DNA from: Salipaludibacillus neizhouensis
GTDB lineage: Bacteria > Bacillota > Bacilli > Bacillales > Salisediminibacteriaceae
DNA length: 64,000 nt
Reading direction: 5' to 3'
Assembly (NCBI RefSeq): GCF_002886185.1
Contig: NZ_KZ614146.1
Span: forward strand, 1,968,930-2,032,929
Below are positions 16,700 through 25,702 of the stretch, piece after piece (position 1 is the stretch's first letter; every line of letters begins with the position of its first letter). The translations under genes were made by a program, and so were the position numbers. The notes under the pieces are model-generated. The model did no database searches and had not been told where the DNA came from. It saw only the letters and a program-made list of their open reading frames with translations.

Positions 16700-18595
16700 T
16701 TATTCAAGCTCCCTGACCCAAACACGCTCCTGACCATCTCTCTTCGTATAGCCTAGCTCGTCTATTTTTTCCATGATTGGAACAAGGTATTTACGACTTA
16801 AACCAAGTGAACTCTTTGCGTCCTGAAGCGTGAATCTGTTCTCAGTATCTTTCTTTAACGTTGTCATGACTTTATCCAATACTTGAGAAGACACGAGATG
16901 TTTCTCATCTAAATGGATACAAACGCCCGATCTGATAAAATAATGTTTTAATTCTTCGATAAGAATTTCTGGTATACCTGCTTGCTCAACTATGTGAGAG
17001 AAAGTTTCGACCTCTATACCTTGTTGAAAAATGGTTGTCTCGACTTGTTCCATTCTCTTTTTCCACTGCGAAGGATAATGAGGGCGAAACGTTGGAATCA
17101 AAACGAATGATCCTTTCTTTTCCAAATCATCCCCTTTAATCGCCCTCTGAATAATCGCCGCCGCAACTTCTTTTCCATAAAATGAAAAATCTTGTTTTAC
17201 TTGTGCCAGATCTTTACCTTCCCGAAGCGGATTATGATCATGAAAGGATTGAAGATCTTCTTTTATTAACGCCATTGCCTCGTCATAGGTAGCAGATAAT
17301 AGAAAGAAATTATCTAGGAACAGTATTGTTTCATCAGCTGTCAGCTTTTGATTCAAAGCATAGAACTCATCTTGTTCAATCGCTAATTCATTTAAAACTT
17401 CCTTTTCAGTCATTCCTTTGTTTTGCTTCAATACATCAATAAACCGTTCTTCAGGAGTCCCTTCTTTTTTTCGGGACAACTTCTCGATCGTAGCCTCACC
17501 AAACTTATATTTTTCACCGGAAGCATCTATCACACTTCCTCCACCAATCGTCTCAGCAGGGCTTGGTCTTCTAAGGATAAAGCGGTCCCCCCGTTTCGTA
17601 ACAACGGGGTTATCTAACCTTAACTGGCATAGAACATCTTTTCCTTCTGTTAGTTCATTACGATCAAAAAAGACTATCTTTCCATATACTTCTGCTGTTC
17701 CAACATGCATTTTCACATACCCGCGCTGCTTCAATGGATACTGAAGTTGCTTAACCGTATCTAATGAAACATCGATCGTGTCCGTTGTTGTATAGTGCTG
17801 CGTCGAAACTAGGACATCCCCTCGTTGAATGTCCTGTTTCGATACGCCACCAAGGTTTATTGCCACACGCTGACCGGCACTTCCCTCTTTTTGCGGCTCA
17901 TGATGAACTTGTAATTGCCTGGCCCTAACCTTTTGTTTTTGGGGAAGAAGTTCTAGAATATCCGCTTCCTTAACCCTTCCTTCATAAACTGTCCCTCGAA
18001 CAACTGTTCCTTGTCCATGAACGGTAAAGACTTGATCAATAGGAAGTCGAAAAGCTCCTTTAACATCCTTAACAGGAATATCGGCCAAACGCTCTGTAAT
18101 TTTTTGTTTTAGTTCAGGGATACCTTTTTCAGAAACACTATCCACAAAAAGAAATTCCGTTCCTTCTAGAAATGTACCTTCAATTTGATCATTTATATCC
18201 GCTTCGATGAACTCCTTCATGTCCTCTTCGACTTGATCCATTTTTGTGACCACAATTAAGCCCTGATGGATGCCCAGTAACTGAAGAATATCTAAATGTT
18301 CCACCGTTTGAGGCATTACGCCTTCATCGGCAGCTACGACAAGAAGAACTAAATCAATCCCTGCCACACCTGCAATCATTTGCCGGATAAATTTCTCGTG
18401 TCCCGGAACATCGATAATCGATACTTGTGATTTAGCGTCCAGCTCCAGTCGGGCATACCCTAATTCAATCGAAATAGCCCTTTCTTTTTCTTCTTTCAAG
18501 CGGTCAGTTTCTATATTGGTGAGTGCTTTTGTTAATGTCGTTTTTCCATGATCGATATGTCCAGCCATTCCAATCGTTTGAAAACGTTTAGGCAT
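16700..18595 (-). CDS. selB: Selenocysteine-specific elongation factor
   Basis: SelB delivers Sec-tRNA-Sec to ribosomes paused at UGA by binding the SECIS hairpin. The GTPase domain has AGHIDHGKTTL (G1), DVPGHEKF (G3) and TKMD (G4). Two beta-barrel domains follow, and the C-terminal half holds the winged-helix repeats that bind SECIS RNA (the last ends TLKKDTENRFTLQDAKSSLG onward). I start at MPKRFQTIG because GGAGGG lies seven bases before it; a start 22 codons earlier lacks family support. Length 631 aa, as expected. Confidence 0.96.
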   Translation of the reverse strand: MPKRFQTIGMAGHIDHGKTTLTKALTNIETDRLKEEKERAISIELGYARLELDAKSQVSIIDVPGHEKFIRQMIAGVAGIDLVLLVVAADEGVMPQTVEHLDILQLLGIHQGLIVVTKMDQVEEDMKEFIEADINDQIEGTFLEGTEFLFVDSVSEKGIPELKQKITERLADIPVKDVKGAFRLPIDQVFTVHGQGTVVRGTVYEGRVKEADILELLPQKQKVRARQLQVHHEPQKEGSAGQRVAINLGGVSKQDIQRGDVLVSTQHYTTTDTIDVSLDTVKQLQYPLKQRGYVKMHVGTAEVYGKIVFFDRNELTEGKDVLCQLRLDNPVVTKRGDRFILRRPSPAETIGGGSVIDASGEKYKFGEATIEKLSRKKEGTPEERFIDVLKQNKGMTEKEVLNELAIEQDEFYALNQKLTADETILFLDNFFLLSATYDEAMALIKEDLQSFHDHNPLREGKDLAQVKQDFSFYGKEVAAAIIQRAIKGDDLEKKGSFVLIPTFRPHYPSQWKKRMEQVETTIFQQGIEVETFSHIVEQAGIPEILIEELKHYFIRSGVCIHLDEKHLVSSQVLDKVMTTLKKDTENRFTLQDAKSSLGLSRKYLVPIMEKIDELGYTKRDGQERVWVRELE

Positions 18596-18796
18596 GGTTT
18601 TCCCTCCATTGCTTTTAAAGGATCTCTCCTTCATTATCGTACCATAGCGACCAGATTTCACGAAGCGATCAATCCTTAATCCGCATAGGAATTTTAAATT
18701 TCACCGAGAAAAAATGAAAATACTGTAACTGCATTCAAAGTGGTTGATTATTATCTCACAATAGCCTATTATTACTTTTGGAGGCAAGCTCATTCT

Positions 18797-18825
18797 TTGT
18801 AAAACACTGTCTTTTATGCGATAAT
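18797..18825 (+). promoter_or_regulatory. Candidate promoter of tRNA-Sec
   Basis: TTGTAA at 18797-18802 and GATAAT at 18820-18825 with 17-base spacing; the expected start is about six bases before the tRNA 5' end. Confidence 0.5.
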
Positions 18826-18838
18826 TAATGAACTAAAT

Positions 18839-18935
18839 GGGGCCGGTTGTGTAACTGGTGTTTGCCGAAGTCTTCAAAACTTTATGGGAGGCGCGTGCCG
18901 TCTCCGGTGGGTTCGATTCCCACACGGTCCCGCCA
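18839..18935 (+). tRNA. selC: tRNA-Sec (anticodon TCA)
   Basis: A 97-base tRNA with the anticodon loop CTTCAAA (TCA), the extra-long variable arm typical of tRNA-Sec (GGGAGGCGCGTGCCGTCTCC), T arm GTGGG-TTCGATT-CCCAC and encoded CCA. The acceptor stem pairs GGGGCCG with CGGTCCC, with one G-U; the eighth pair is a mismatch. It lies beside selB. The 3' part from the anticodon stem onward is duplicated 12.3 kb downstream, marking island integration that left this copy whole. Confidence 0.95.
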
Positions 18936-18936
18936 A
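18867..18936 (+). repeat. attL, tRNA-Sec 3' portion
   Basis: Identical over 70 bases to 31197-31266. The identity starts in the anticodon stem, where tyrosine integrases commonly exchange strands. Between attL and the integrase, 18955-19060 holds several gatgattt/ggtgattt strings. A similar gcggtgattt sits just inside attR; these may be arm-type integrase sites. Confidence 0.9.
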
Positions 18937-19118
18937 ATTACATACTCTCGCAAGGGTTTGCGATGATTTGTCCGATGATTTAAACGATGATACCCCCGTA
19001 AGATTTTACGGTGATTTGAACGAGACTCTCGGGGAGAATTTACCGAGACTTCGAGGGTGAAATCTTTAAAATTTAGTTTATTACGTCTTCTATATTCGAA
19101 AATAGGAGGCTTTTTATT

Positions 19119-20129
19119 ATGTCTAAAACCGGAAAAATCACGAATAACCGTAAACCTAAAACAGGAAAACGCACTTACGCCAAACGACATTTCAATCGAA
19201 ACGCTTTAACCGAGGAACCGTTGTCAAAATTGTATGACCGCTTCATGCTCGAAAAAAGAACTCAGGGATTAACTCGAATTACTCTTCAAGGCTACGACAT
19301 TCATTACGGATATTTCATCTCATTCATAGAGGATAAATACGGAATGAAAGACCTGGCGTATCACGAAATTGTTTCGAGTATCTTCGTAGAATACGTCCAT
19401 TACCTTACGAGCGAACGTGGGTTAAAAGCAATCTCCGCGAATGTACGTATTAGAACATTACGAGCATTTTTACGATGGTGCTATGAGGAAGAATATATCG
19501 ATGAACCCATTCATACGAAATTCAAACCGTTAAAAGTTCCAGAAAAACAAGTCGAAGCATTAACTGCCGATGAAGTAAGGAAAGTATTCTCGGTAATTGA
19601 TAAGGATACTTTCGTAGGGTTTCGCGATTATGTGATGCTCACGCTTATTCTTGATAGCTTACCGCGTGTAACGGAGCTGTGTTCGATTACAAAGGAGAAT
19701 GTACGCTTAGACGAGAAAGAAATATTACTTGAAGCGGAAGACACGAAAGGTAAAAAAGACCGCGTCTTGCCTATTTCAAATCATTCTCGCAAGCTATTAG
19801 AAGAATACTTACTCGAGGTTTCTGACTTTAACGAGGATTATTTGTTCGTCACCTATGATGGACGACCGCTTAATGAGGGAACCTTCCGCAAAAATTTATC
19901 GGAATACGGAAAGCTTAGTGGCGTTAAAGGTAAACGAATAAGTCCGCACACCTTCCGACATACAGGCGCATTAATGTATATTATGAACGGTGGCGATCCG
20001 TTTAGTCTGCAAAAACTACTCGGTCATCGCGATATTTCCATGACTCGAATTTACGTGAATATGCTCGATGACCGTGTGAAGTTGCAACATGACAAATACT
20101 CGCCATTACAGACGTTTTTTAAACGATAA
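19119..20129 (+). CDS. int: Tyrosine integrase of the selC island
   Basis: A 336-aa site-specific recombinase. It has a basic N-terminus, a SAM-like core-binding domain (about residues 30-130) and the catalytic domain. The catalytic set is visible: Arg in LPRVTELCSI, Lys near TKGKKDRVLP, HTFRH, LLGHRD and the nucleophile Tyr in RIYVNML. GGAGG precedes the ATG by eight bases. Its position next to attL in a tRNA gene makes it the island integrase. Confidence 0.95.
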   Translation: MSKTGKITNNRKPKTGKRTYAKRHFNRNALTEEPLSKLYDRFMLEKRTQGLTRITLQGYDIHYGYFISFIEDKYGMKDLAYHEIVSSIFVEYVHYLTSERGLKAISANVRIRTLRAFLRWCYEEEYIDEPIHTKFKPLKVPEKQVEALTADEVRKVFSVIDKDTFVGFRDYVMLTLILDSLPRVTELCSITKENVRLDEKEILLEAEDTKGKKDRVLPISNHSRKLLEEYLLEVSDFNEDYLFVTYDGRPLNEGTFRKNLSEYGKLSGVKGKRISPHTFRHTGALMYIMNGGDPFSLQKLLGHRDISMTRIYVNMLDDRVKLQHDKYSPLQTFFKR

Positions 20130-20316
20130 CATTAATTGAAGAAATATTCAGAATTATATTATATAATAATTACACTATTAATAGGATGAGCCGTGGATGG
20201 TACGTCTTAAATATTCAATTTATCCTGAATAATAGGATGACGACATTATATCGGAGGAAGTATCTAGTAACGTACGCTAGATTAAACTCACTCTCATCTA
20301 AAGGGTGTAACCGGTA

Positions 20317-20409
20317 ATGAGTATACAGATTACATTTCAGTGTTCTGTCTCATTTAAAGCGTTTAGAGCAGTTATTGCGCTTTTGTGGGTCGTGTCGCGT
20401 TTATATTAA
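20317..20409 (+). CDS. Possible 30-aa hydrophobic peptide
   Basis: ATG preceded by AAAGGGTG encodes MSIQITFQCSVSFKAFRAVI, then a hydrophobic Trp-containing end. A terminator follows at once. It could be a small toxin or leader peptide, or chance. No family is recognised. Confidence 0.25.
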   Translation: MSIQITFQCSVSFKAFRAVIALLWVVSRLY

Positions 20410-20421
20410 GCGAAGAAGATG

Positions 20422-20443
20422 GACGTCGAAAGGCGTCTTTTTT
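20422..20443 (+). terminator. Terminator downstream of the integrase
   Basis: GACGTC-GAAA-GGCGTC with one G-U pair, then TTTTTT. Confidence 0.75.
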
Positions 20444-20473
20444 CTGTATTGATAGTCCTAAGCGGTCGAGTAG

Positions 20474-21625
20474 CTATTCATCTTTAAAATAATCATAATC
20501 TATAGCTTTTACCACAAATGTATGATTAATATCTACCCCAACACTATGATTAATCATTAACTTTGATAGCTCTATACCATCTATAAGAATAATTTTCTTC
20601 GCATCTAGTCGTTCAGCGTATTTCCTAGCATTCTGTGTAAAGTAAGAGGTTGTAATAAAAACGCCCTTTCTCGCACCTTTTCCGTCTAGAGCACCAGAAA
20701 AACTTTGAACAACGTCACGTCCAACGGAATTATTAGCAGCATAACTTTTAGCTTGCACATAAATATTATCTAGACCTAATTTATCCTCTTTAATTACTCC
20801 GTCCAAACCCTCATCATTTGTTCTTTGTGTAACTTCTCCATCTCCATACCCCATGACAGTTAATAGTTCTACCACTATATCCTCAAATTTCATCCAATGA
20901 ACACTTCTTAATTGCTTCAATAAATTGTCAGCTAGTTCATTTTTTAATTCATCTAAATTTTCTTTAACAATTGTTAGAGGATCGACTACTTTTTCTAACT
21001 CCCCAACTTCTTCATCAATCTCACCTTTACTCTCATTAAGTAATTCGAGACCATCACTTGTTATCTGGTAAGTCAGTTTATTGACTTCTTCAATATAATT
21101 TTCTTTTTTTAAGCTGTATCTAACACTACGTACTTTAGAAAGAAATATAATATCTGAATTATTTTCGTATTTCATTAGTCGTTGTATTTCAGTTAGTTTA
21201 AAAAAGTCCACTAACTTTTCAGTGATTTCACTTGCCGAGTATGGTTCTCCATCTTTTATCAACTCTAAATAGGGAATCATCATTTCTCCAACAGAAGGAA
21301 TAGTTCCTTTTACATTTTCATCATAATCTTTATAAGCCCGATCTATCTTGTGTTTTTCAATTATACGCTGTTCTTCTTGTTCGTTTTTAGGCATTCCTTC
21401 TTTATTTAGTAACAGTTTAATTTCTGAAGTAGTTAAACCCGCTTCATTAATTTTCTTTAAAAACTTCATTATTCTTAACGACTCCATCGTGTACATAACT
21501 TTATTTCTATTTACTTCAGAAGGTATGTAATCTTTAAAGTGTTTAACCCACCGTCTACCATTGGATTCAGACCAACCAACTAATTCTGACATTTTAGTTT
21601 TTGATATTAATTTATTATTCTCCAT
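20474..21625 (-). CDS. Mrr-type restriction endonuclease with MerR-like N-terminal domain
   Basis: A 383-aa protein in three parts. Residues 1-80 look like a MerR-type DNA-binding head (SKTKMSELVGWSESNGRRWV, then an LRIMKFLKKINEAGLTTSEI helix pair). Residues about 105-200 match the Mrr_N winged-helix domain. The C-terminal 170 residues are an Mrr_cat PD-(D/E)xK nuclease: MKFEDIVVELLTVMGYGDGE, then DEGLDGVIKEDKLG and IYVQAKSYAANNSVG (D...Q-x-K core), and GVFITTSYFT. Mrr enzymes cut modified foreign DNA (type IV restriction). The MerR-like head is not usual. It is probably a defence gene of the island. Confidence 0.8.
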   Translation of the reverse strand: MENNKLISKTKMSELVGWSESNGRRWVKHFKDYIPSEVNRNKVMYTMESLRIMKFLKKINEAGLTTSEIKLLLNKEGMPKNEQEEQRIIEKHKIDRAYKDYDENVKGTIPSVGEMMIPYLELIKDGEPYSASEITEKLVDFFKLTEIQRLMKYENNSDIIFLSKVRSVRYSLKKENYIEEVNKLTYQITSDGLELLNESKGEIDEEVGELEKVVDPLTIVKENLDELKNELADNLLKQLRSVHWMKFEDIVVELLTVMGYGDGEVTQRTNDEGLDGVIKEDKLGLDNIYVQAKSYAANNSVGRDVVQSFSGALDGKGARKGVFITTSYFTQNARKYAERLDAKKIILIDGIELSKLMINHSVGVDINHTFVVKAIDYDYFKDE

Positions 21626-21769
21626 TTGATTCCTCCCTAATTACTCAACTACCTGTTTAGCAAAGTAACCTAAAAAAACAACTTAATTTTTAATATATTC
21701 TGTTTATTACTTTAACATAAAATGCCAACTAAAAAGACTTTAATGGTATTCGCTTTTTAAAAAATTGCC

Positions 21770-21895
21770 ACAAATCTCGGTGCATCAGTCGTTGGATTCA
21801 TTCAAAATAACCGCCCCCCCTCCGCACATATAGTCGAACGTGAAAAAACGAACGAAATCTACTCGAAATAGATATTCGCTCGTCTTTTGTTGATC
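21770..21895. repeat. Island repeat, copy A
   Basis: It shares gcatcagtcgttggattcat, aataaccgcc-Cn-tccgcacatatagtc and a following terminator-like GAACGA...TCGCTCGTCTTTT with copy B at 22851-22965. Most positions match over about 110 bases. It lies upstream of the Mrr gene. Confidence 0.75.
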
Positions 21896-22070
21896 GAACG
21901 GGCTATCGGATAATCAACTTTAAAATATCGGTGGTTATAGTACCTATTACGGCACCTTCTCGATAATCATCTCGTTGCGTCGCTATCGCCTTCCCTCTTG
22001 CTCTCTCTCTTCTACAATCATACCTCCAGATAATACATAAGCTTTACAATCACGAGACAGTACAAAAAGA

Positions 22071-22115
22071 CTAAACGACCTTAGTCCTGTGGAATACAAG
22101 GCTAAAGCCGTTTAG
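22071..22115 (-). terminator. Terminator after the secreted-protein gene
   Basis: CTAAACGACCTTAG at 22071-22084 pairs (two mismatches) with CTAAAGCCGTTTAG at 22102-22115; TCTTTTTG follows on the minus strand. Confidence 0.65.
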
Positions 22116-22180
22116 CATAGTTTTATTATTTCCACTATCTACTTGACAGGGAGCAGTTCAGACTTCGAATCAGCATGTTT

Positions 22181-22693
22181 TTAATCTATGAAAATAGTCA
22201 CTTGTTCTCCATTTTGATAAAATTCATAATTCATATCTACTCCATACATTTTTGGAATAGGATCAAAATTAAAAATGAAGTTTTGAGCAAATGATCTAGC
22301 TAACGTGTAATTACCATTAGAGTCAAATGTCCAATCATAATCACCCTCTAGAAAGAATTGGAGTACAACTTCCCCATTAACTTCATCAAGTTTAAAATCA
22401 GTAATATTTAATTCTTCTCCAGTCTCATAATCAATAGTATTACTACTTCGATCTATTCTGGTTGTAACTTCCTTAAGTAAAGCTTCTTTAACTTCTCCCT
22501 CGAGTACTTCATTTTCCGAATTAGATCCACTAATATTCTGAATTGCATCTTCGAGTTGAGCTATTTTTTCTGTATGTTCCTGAACTAGATGAGCTAACCC
22601 ATTTTTACCTTGTGCAAATACATTCGGATTAACTAACACAAATGCGAATACAAAAGTAAACAATACAATTAATAGTTTTGTTTTTTTCTCCAT
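22181..22693 (-). CDS. Secreted hypothetical protein
   Basis: 170 residues starting MEKKTKLLIVLFTFVFAFVL, a clear signal peptide ending near VFAQG. A predicted coiled coil (HLVQEHTEKIAQLEDAIQNI) and a beta-rich C-terminal region follow. GGAGGAGATAGG precedes the ATG, which decides this start over one 21 codons upstream. No lipobox is seen, so it is probably released or wall-associated. It has no recognised family. Two copies of a 110-base repeat flank it, suggesting it was added as a unit. Confidence 0.7.
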   Translation of the reverse strand: MEKKTKLLIVLFTFVFAFVLVNPNVFAQGKNGLAHLVQEHTEKIAQLEDAIQNISGSNSENEVLEGEVKEALLKEVTTRIDRSSNTIDYETGEELNITDFKLDEVNGEVVLQFFLEGDYDWTFDSNGNYTLARSFAQNFIFNFDPIPKMYGVDMNYEFYQNGEQVTIFID

Positions 22694-22850
22694 CCTATCT
22701 CCTCCAATTTTATTCACTCTAAATATCCTACCTAAATATTCTACATTTGTAAACATTTTCTCTTTTAATCTATTAAGTATATTTAGTATCTGATATATAA
22801 CTTCAATCTTCTATCAACATAAAAAGCATTCAGTGTAAAGTAGGAGGTTG

Positions 22851-22965
22851 TTCAAATCTCTATGCATCAGTCGTCGGATTTATTCGACAATAACCGCCCC
22901 CTCCGCAGATATAGTCAAACGTAAAAAAGTGAACGAAAACAATATATAGAAAAAAACGTTCGTCT
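22851..22965. repeat. Island repeat, copy B
   Basis: Homologous to 21770-21895. It overlaps the probable terminator of the downstream recombinase gene (GAACG...CGTTCGTCTTTT). Confidence 0.75.
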
Positions 22966-23014
22966 TTTACTGACGTTTAAATCCATCGATTTGCATTCGT
23001 TCTTACCTTCGTCA

Positions 23015-23611
23015 TTAAATCCGAAAGTCTTTCAAACTCGCTGCGATTTCATCCTCACGTATTCCAATGTATCGTTTAGTGGTTGCTTGATCGGAGTGAT
23101 TGAATATTTCCATGAGCGTCGCTACGTCTTTGTTTAGTCGGTAGTAGTGATATCCGAATGTCTTACGCAATGTATGAGTACCAATATCATTACGTCCTAT
23201 TAAATCGGATGCTTTCGTCAAAATCCTATATGCTTGAGTAGTTGTAATCGGCTTTTCTCCACTTCGAGAAGGAAACAAATAACCTTCGTTTGGCTCATCT
23301 TCTAGGTAATCCGCTATATCACCCATGATTGCGCCTAGTTCCACCGTTCTAACCTTCTTAGTCTTTCCTTCGCTGATTTTCATTTTCGATTTCCCTTTGA
23401 CGTCCTCTATTCGAAGTTGAACGATGTCGCCTATTCTGAGTCCTGTGTTTACTCCGATATTAAATAGTAATAGATTACGATTAGAGAAGTCGCCCCTTGC
23501 CGTCTTACCAGCCACCTTTAATGCATCTCTAAATTCCGAAATCTCTTCCGAACTTCTTAAAGGCTGTACATCTATAATCGATCCTTTTCTATCTTTGGTT
23601 TTATTCGCCAT
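23015..23611 (-). CDS. Small tyrosine recombinase (catalytic domain only)
   Basis: A 198-aa protein with nearly only the catalytic domain of tyrosine recombinases. The Arg is in NTGLRIGDIVQL, the Lys in GKTKKVRTVE, then GTHTLRKTFGYH, FNHSDQATTKRYIG with His and the Tyr nucleophile. The core-binding domain is reduced to about 30 residues. Such short recombinases are common on Bacillus phages and plasmids, where they may resolve multimers. A distinct full-length integrase is at the island's left end, so this one likely has another job. Confidence 0.85.
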   Translation of the reverse strand: MANKTKDRKGSIIDVQPLRSSEEISEFRDALKVAGKTARGDFSNRNLLLFNIGVNTGLRIGDIVQLRIEDVKGKSKMKISEGKTKKVRTVELGAIMGDIADYLEDEPNEGYLFPSRSGEKPITTTQAYRILTKASDLIGRNDIGTHTLRKTFGYHYYRLNKDVATLMEIFNHSDQATTKRYIGIREDEIAASLKDFRI

Positions 23612-24423
23612 CTAGTACCATTCCCTTCGACTGATATTATCGCATTTAACACGTATGCTTTACTCATTATATCGATAATACCATACGTTAAAAAAAGGAG
23701 TCAATTACAAAACACTGTTATAAAAGTATTTAACTAGTACGCTTTTAAGTAATAGCATACATTAACGCAATCACTATTCGAAGTCAAAACGATCATTTCT
23801 TACGAAGTATCCGCCAGGTTCATATAAGAACGAACGATGTACCGCGACATAAATACTCCTGGCGGTTATGACACGTACTCTACCGCTTATACAAGGCTGT
23901 AGTATCGACATTAATGCAAATAATGCAACTCTGTATAAAAAAGCGATTACTAGCGTTTAAACGTCTCTGAGAGAGCGATTCTAATGCAATTAACTTTCGA
24001 TAGACGTACTGTCATGCGCTCATATCCATATAATGACGATCTCGGCTTTATCATCCGTATATCTCGGTATTTATCACTTATGAGCGTTGTTTTAATAGGA
24101 ACTATACGGACTAATTTTCGTAAATATGGAACGATAACGTAAAGAGGATAACGAAGTATAATAGTTTAGGATACTATGGCACGACTTTAACGTTTATATA
24201 TGGCTGTACCGCAACGTTTAAGTTGATCGATAACTATATGTACTATAACGGTAGATAGCGCTGCAACAATGCTTCCCGGAGGTAAGCGTTAATGTTCGGA
24301 TTTAGTCGTAGTGAGGGCGTATGTTCCTAACCCTCGGTTTTTATAAGGCTGTCTGTCGTGAATAGTTCGCTCAGCGCAGGACATATGCGTTATAATAAAG
24401 TGGTAAATAATGGAGGCGTTTTT
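23612..24423. other. 800-base non-coding region of the island
   Basis: No gene is visible on either strand. It contains an 8-bp inverted repeat, CCGCCAGG near 23811 and CCTGGCGG near 23859, about 45 bases apart. Three strings of the form tat-aaggctgt (near 23901, 24207 and 24345) each end a short AT-rich block; a fourth is at 28239. It could be a regulatory or origin region. No function can be assigned. Confidence 0.4.
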
Positions 24424-24756
24424 GTGGATAATATAGGAAAAATGTTAGCAGAAATAAGAGAAAATAAAGGAATTTCACAACGAGAACTCGCTAGGAGAAT
24501 GGATATAGATCACGCCTATATAAGTAGGATAGAAAAAGGGGTAATCAATCCAAACATCAAATATCTGCAAAAGATTGAGAAGGTATTACAAGTTGGAATC
24601 AACTTAACAATACAAAACGAAAAAGAAATATTGGAAAATATAGAATTAACAAACTATGACCATATAAATGAATATAATTTAACTGTAGATGGTAAGAGGC
24701 TTTCCCAAAAAGAGATAAAACTTATCGTGAATCTTATCCGCTCATTAAGAGAATAA
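24424..24756 (+). CDS. XRE-family transcriptional regulator 1
   Basis: 110 residues starting at GTG 24424, chosen because GGAGGC lies six bases upstream. The N-terminal helix-turn-helix is clear: GKMLAEIRENKGISQRELAR, then RMDIDHAYISRIEKGVINPN. The C-terminal tail has LSQKEIKLIVNLIRSL, also seen in similar form in the next regulator (LNEKEIAWIKYY). It probably controls island genes; the start is set in a region without other genes. Confidence 0.85.
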   Translation: MDNIGKMLAEIRENKGISQRELARRMDIDHAYISRIEKGVINPNIKYLQKIEKVLQVGINLTIQNEKEILENIELTNYDHINEYNLTVDGKRLSQKEIKLIVNLIRSLRE

Positions 24757-24840
24757 AATTAAATAACGGTTACAACTCTAATTGAAATACGCACATACTG
24801 ATAGAAAATCAACGAGTCCCAGATATATTGGTTTCTAAAG

Positions 24841-24912
24841 ATGTTACATGATGAAAGCTTGAATTTTCTAGTTTCTTCTATACTAGTACCTGGTCATAAT
24901 TTCATGTAACAT
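24841..24912. promoter_or_regulatory. Pair of inverted operator-like sites
   Basis: ATGTTACATGA at 24841-24851 and its exact reverse complement TCATGTAACAT at 24902-24912 lie between the two XRE genes, 50 bases before the second. Each site is itself close to a palindrome (CATGTTACATG). This is typical of repressor operators. Confidence 0.55.
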
Positions 24913-24962
24913 GATCGAAACTATGAATTACAAAAGCTAAAATCTGTCAGGAGGTGTTGACC

Positions 24963-25298
24963 ATGCAAAAGGAAATAGGTTTTAAAATAAAGACACTTCG
25001 TCTAGAAAATAAGATGACACAGGAAGAATTAGGTAAGAGGTTAGGTGTATCAGATGCTTATATAAGTCACATGGAAAGTGGTAGACGCAAAATAAGTATC
25101 GATTTTTTAGAAGTAATCGCAGATATATTAGAGGTGACATTACCATATTTTTTCACAGATAAATTAACTGAGTTTCATTTAAATGAAAAGGAAATAGCTT
25201 GGATTAAATATTACAAAGTGTTGGAAAAAGAAGGCTTCACCATAGACGACATAAGACTTTGGGTTGAAATAGCAAAAAGCGTAAAAAAGAATATTTGA
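24963..25298 (+). CDS. XRE-family transcriptional regulator 2
   Basis: 111 residues starting MQKEIGFKIKTLRLENKMTQ at the ATG that follows AGGAGGTG by six bases. The HTH reads EELGKRLGVSDAYISHMESG, followed by a short C-terminal helix region with LNEKEIAWIKYYKVL. Likely an autoregulator acting on the paired inverted sites just upstream. Confidence 0.88.
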   Translation: MQKEIGFKIKTLRLENKMTQEELGKRLGVSDAYISHMESGRRKISIDFLEVIADILEVTLPYFFTDKLTEFHLNEKEIAWIKYYKVLEKEGFTIDDIRLWVEIAKSVKKNI

Positions 25299-25346
25299 AC
25301 AATTTTGCGTTATAATAGTAAATGAGAATTGGGAAGGACGAAGATG

Positions 25347-25469
25347 TTACTTATTTGCAGTAAGTAGCCTTAGCTTTCGTTCAAATCCTTTCACCCCTCG
25401 GCGCTGCAGATATTCTGAAATCGTCATAACTTGTCCCGAATACTCACAAGAAATAGTATCGTTATTCAT
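25347..25469 (-). CDS. 40-aa hypothetical protein
   Basis: Its ATG overlaps the TGA of the upstream 78-aa gene (ATGA), so the two are probably translationally coupled. It reads MNNDTISCEYSGQVMTISEY, then LQRRGVKGFERKLRLL. No family recognised. Confidence 0.55.
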   Translation of the reverse strand: MNNDTISCEYSGQVMTISEYLQRRGVKGFERKLRLLTANK

Positions 25470-25702
25470 ATGGTAACCTCCCCCATTTTTCGACTCTCGT
25501 ACTTCGCTTTTCTTTCTGCAAAATCAGACTCATTCTCGAAATGATGATCGAGGAAATATTCGGATATCTCGCCCCACTTCATCTGATACATATTTGTCTT
25601 TACAATATTGCTCGAAAGTAGCAAGGCTGGTTCTCGATGCTTCCCCTCTTTTAAATGTGCGTCTTTTGCCACTATTTCAAAATTATTAAACTGCTCTGTC
25701 AT
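25466..25702 (-). CDS. 78-aa hypothetical protein
   Basis: Starts MTEQFNNFEIVAKDAHLKEG. It is soluble and acidic with a Trp-containing middle (MYQMKWGEISEYFLDHHFEN). An AAAAAGGGGATT site precedes the ATG. Coupled to the 40-aa gene through an ATGA overlap. No family recognised; it is typical of small phage-like accessory genes. Confidence 0.6.
   Translation of the reverse strand: MTEQFNNFEIVAKDAHLKEGKHREPALLLSSNIVKTNMYQMKWGEISEYFLDHHFENESDFAERKAKYESRKMGEVTI

Noticed and set aside
23800-24350. Possible CRISPR-like array from the recurrent AAGGCTGT strings
   Set aside because: Spacing is irregular and the repeated unit is only about eight bases.
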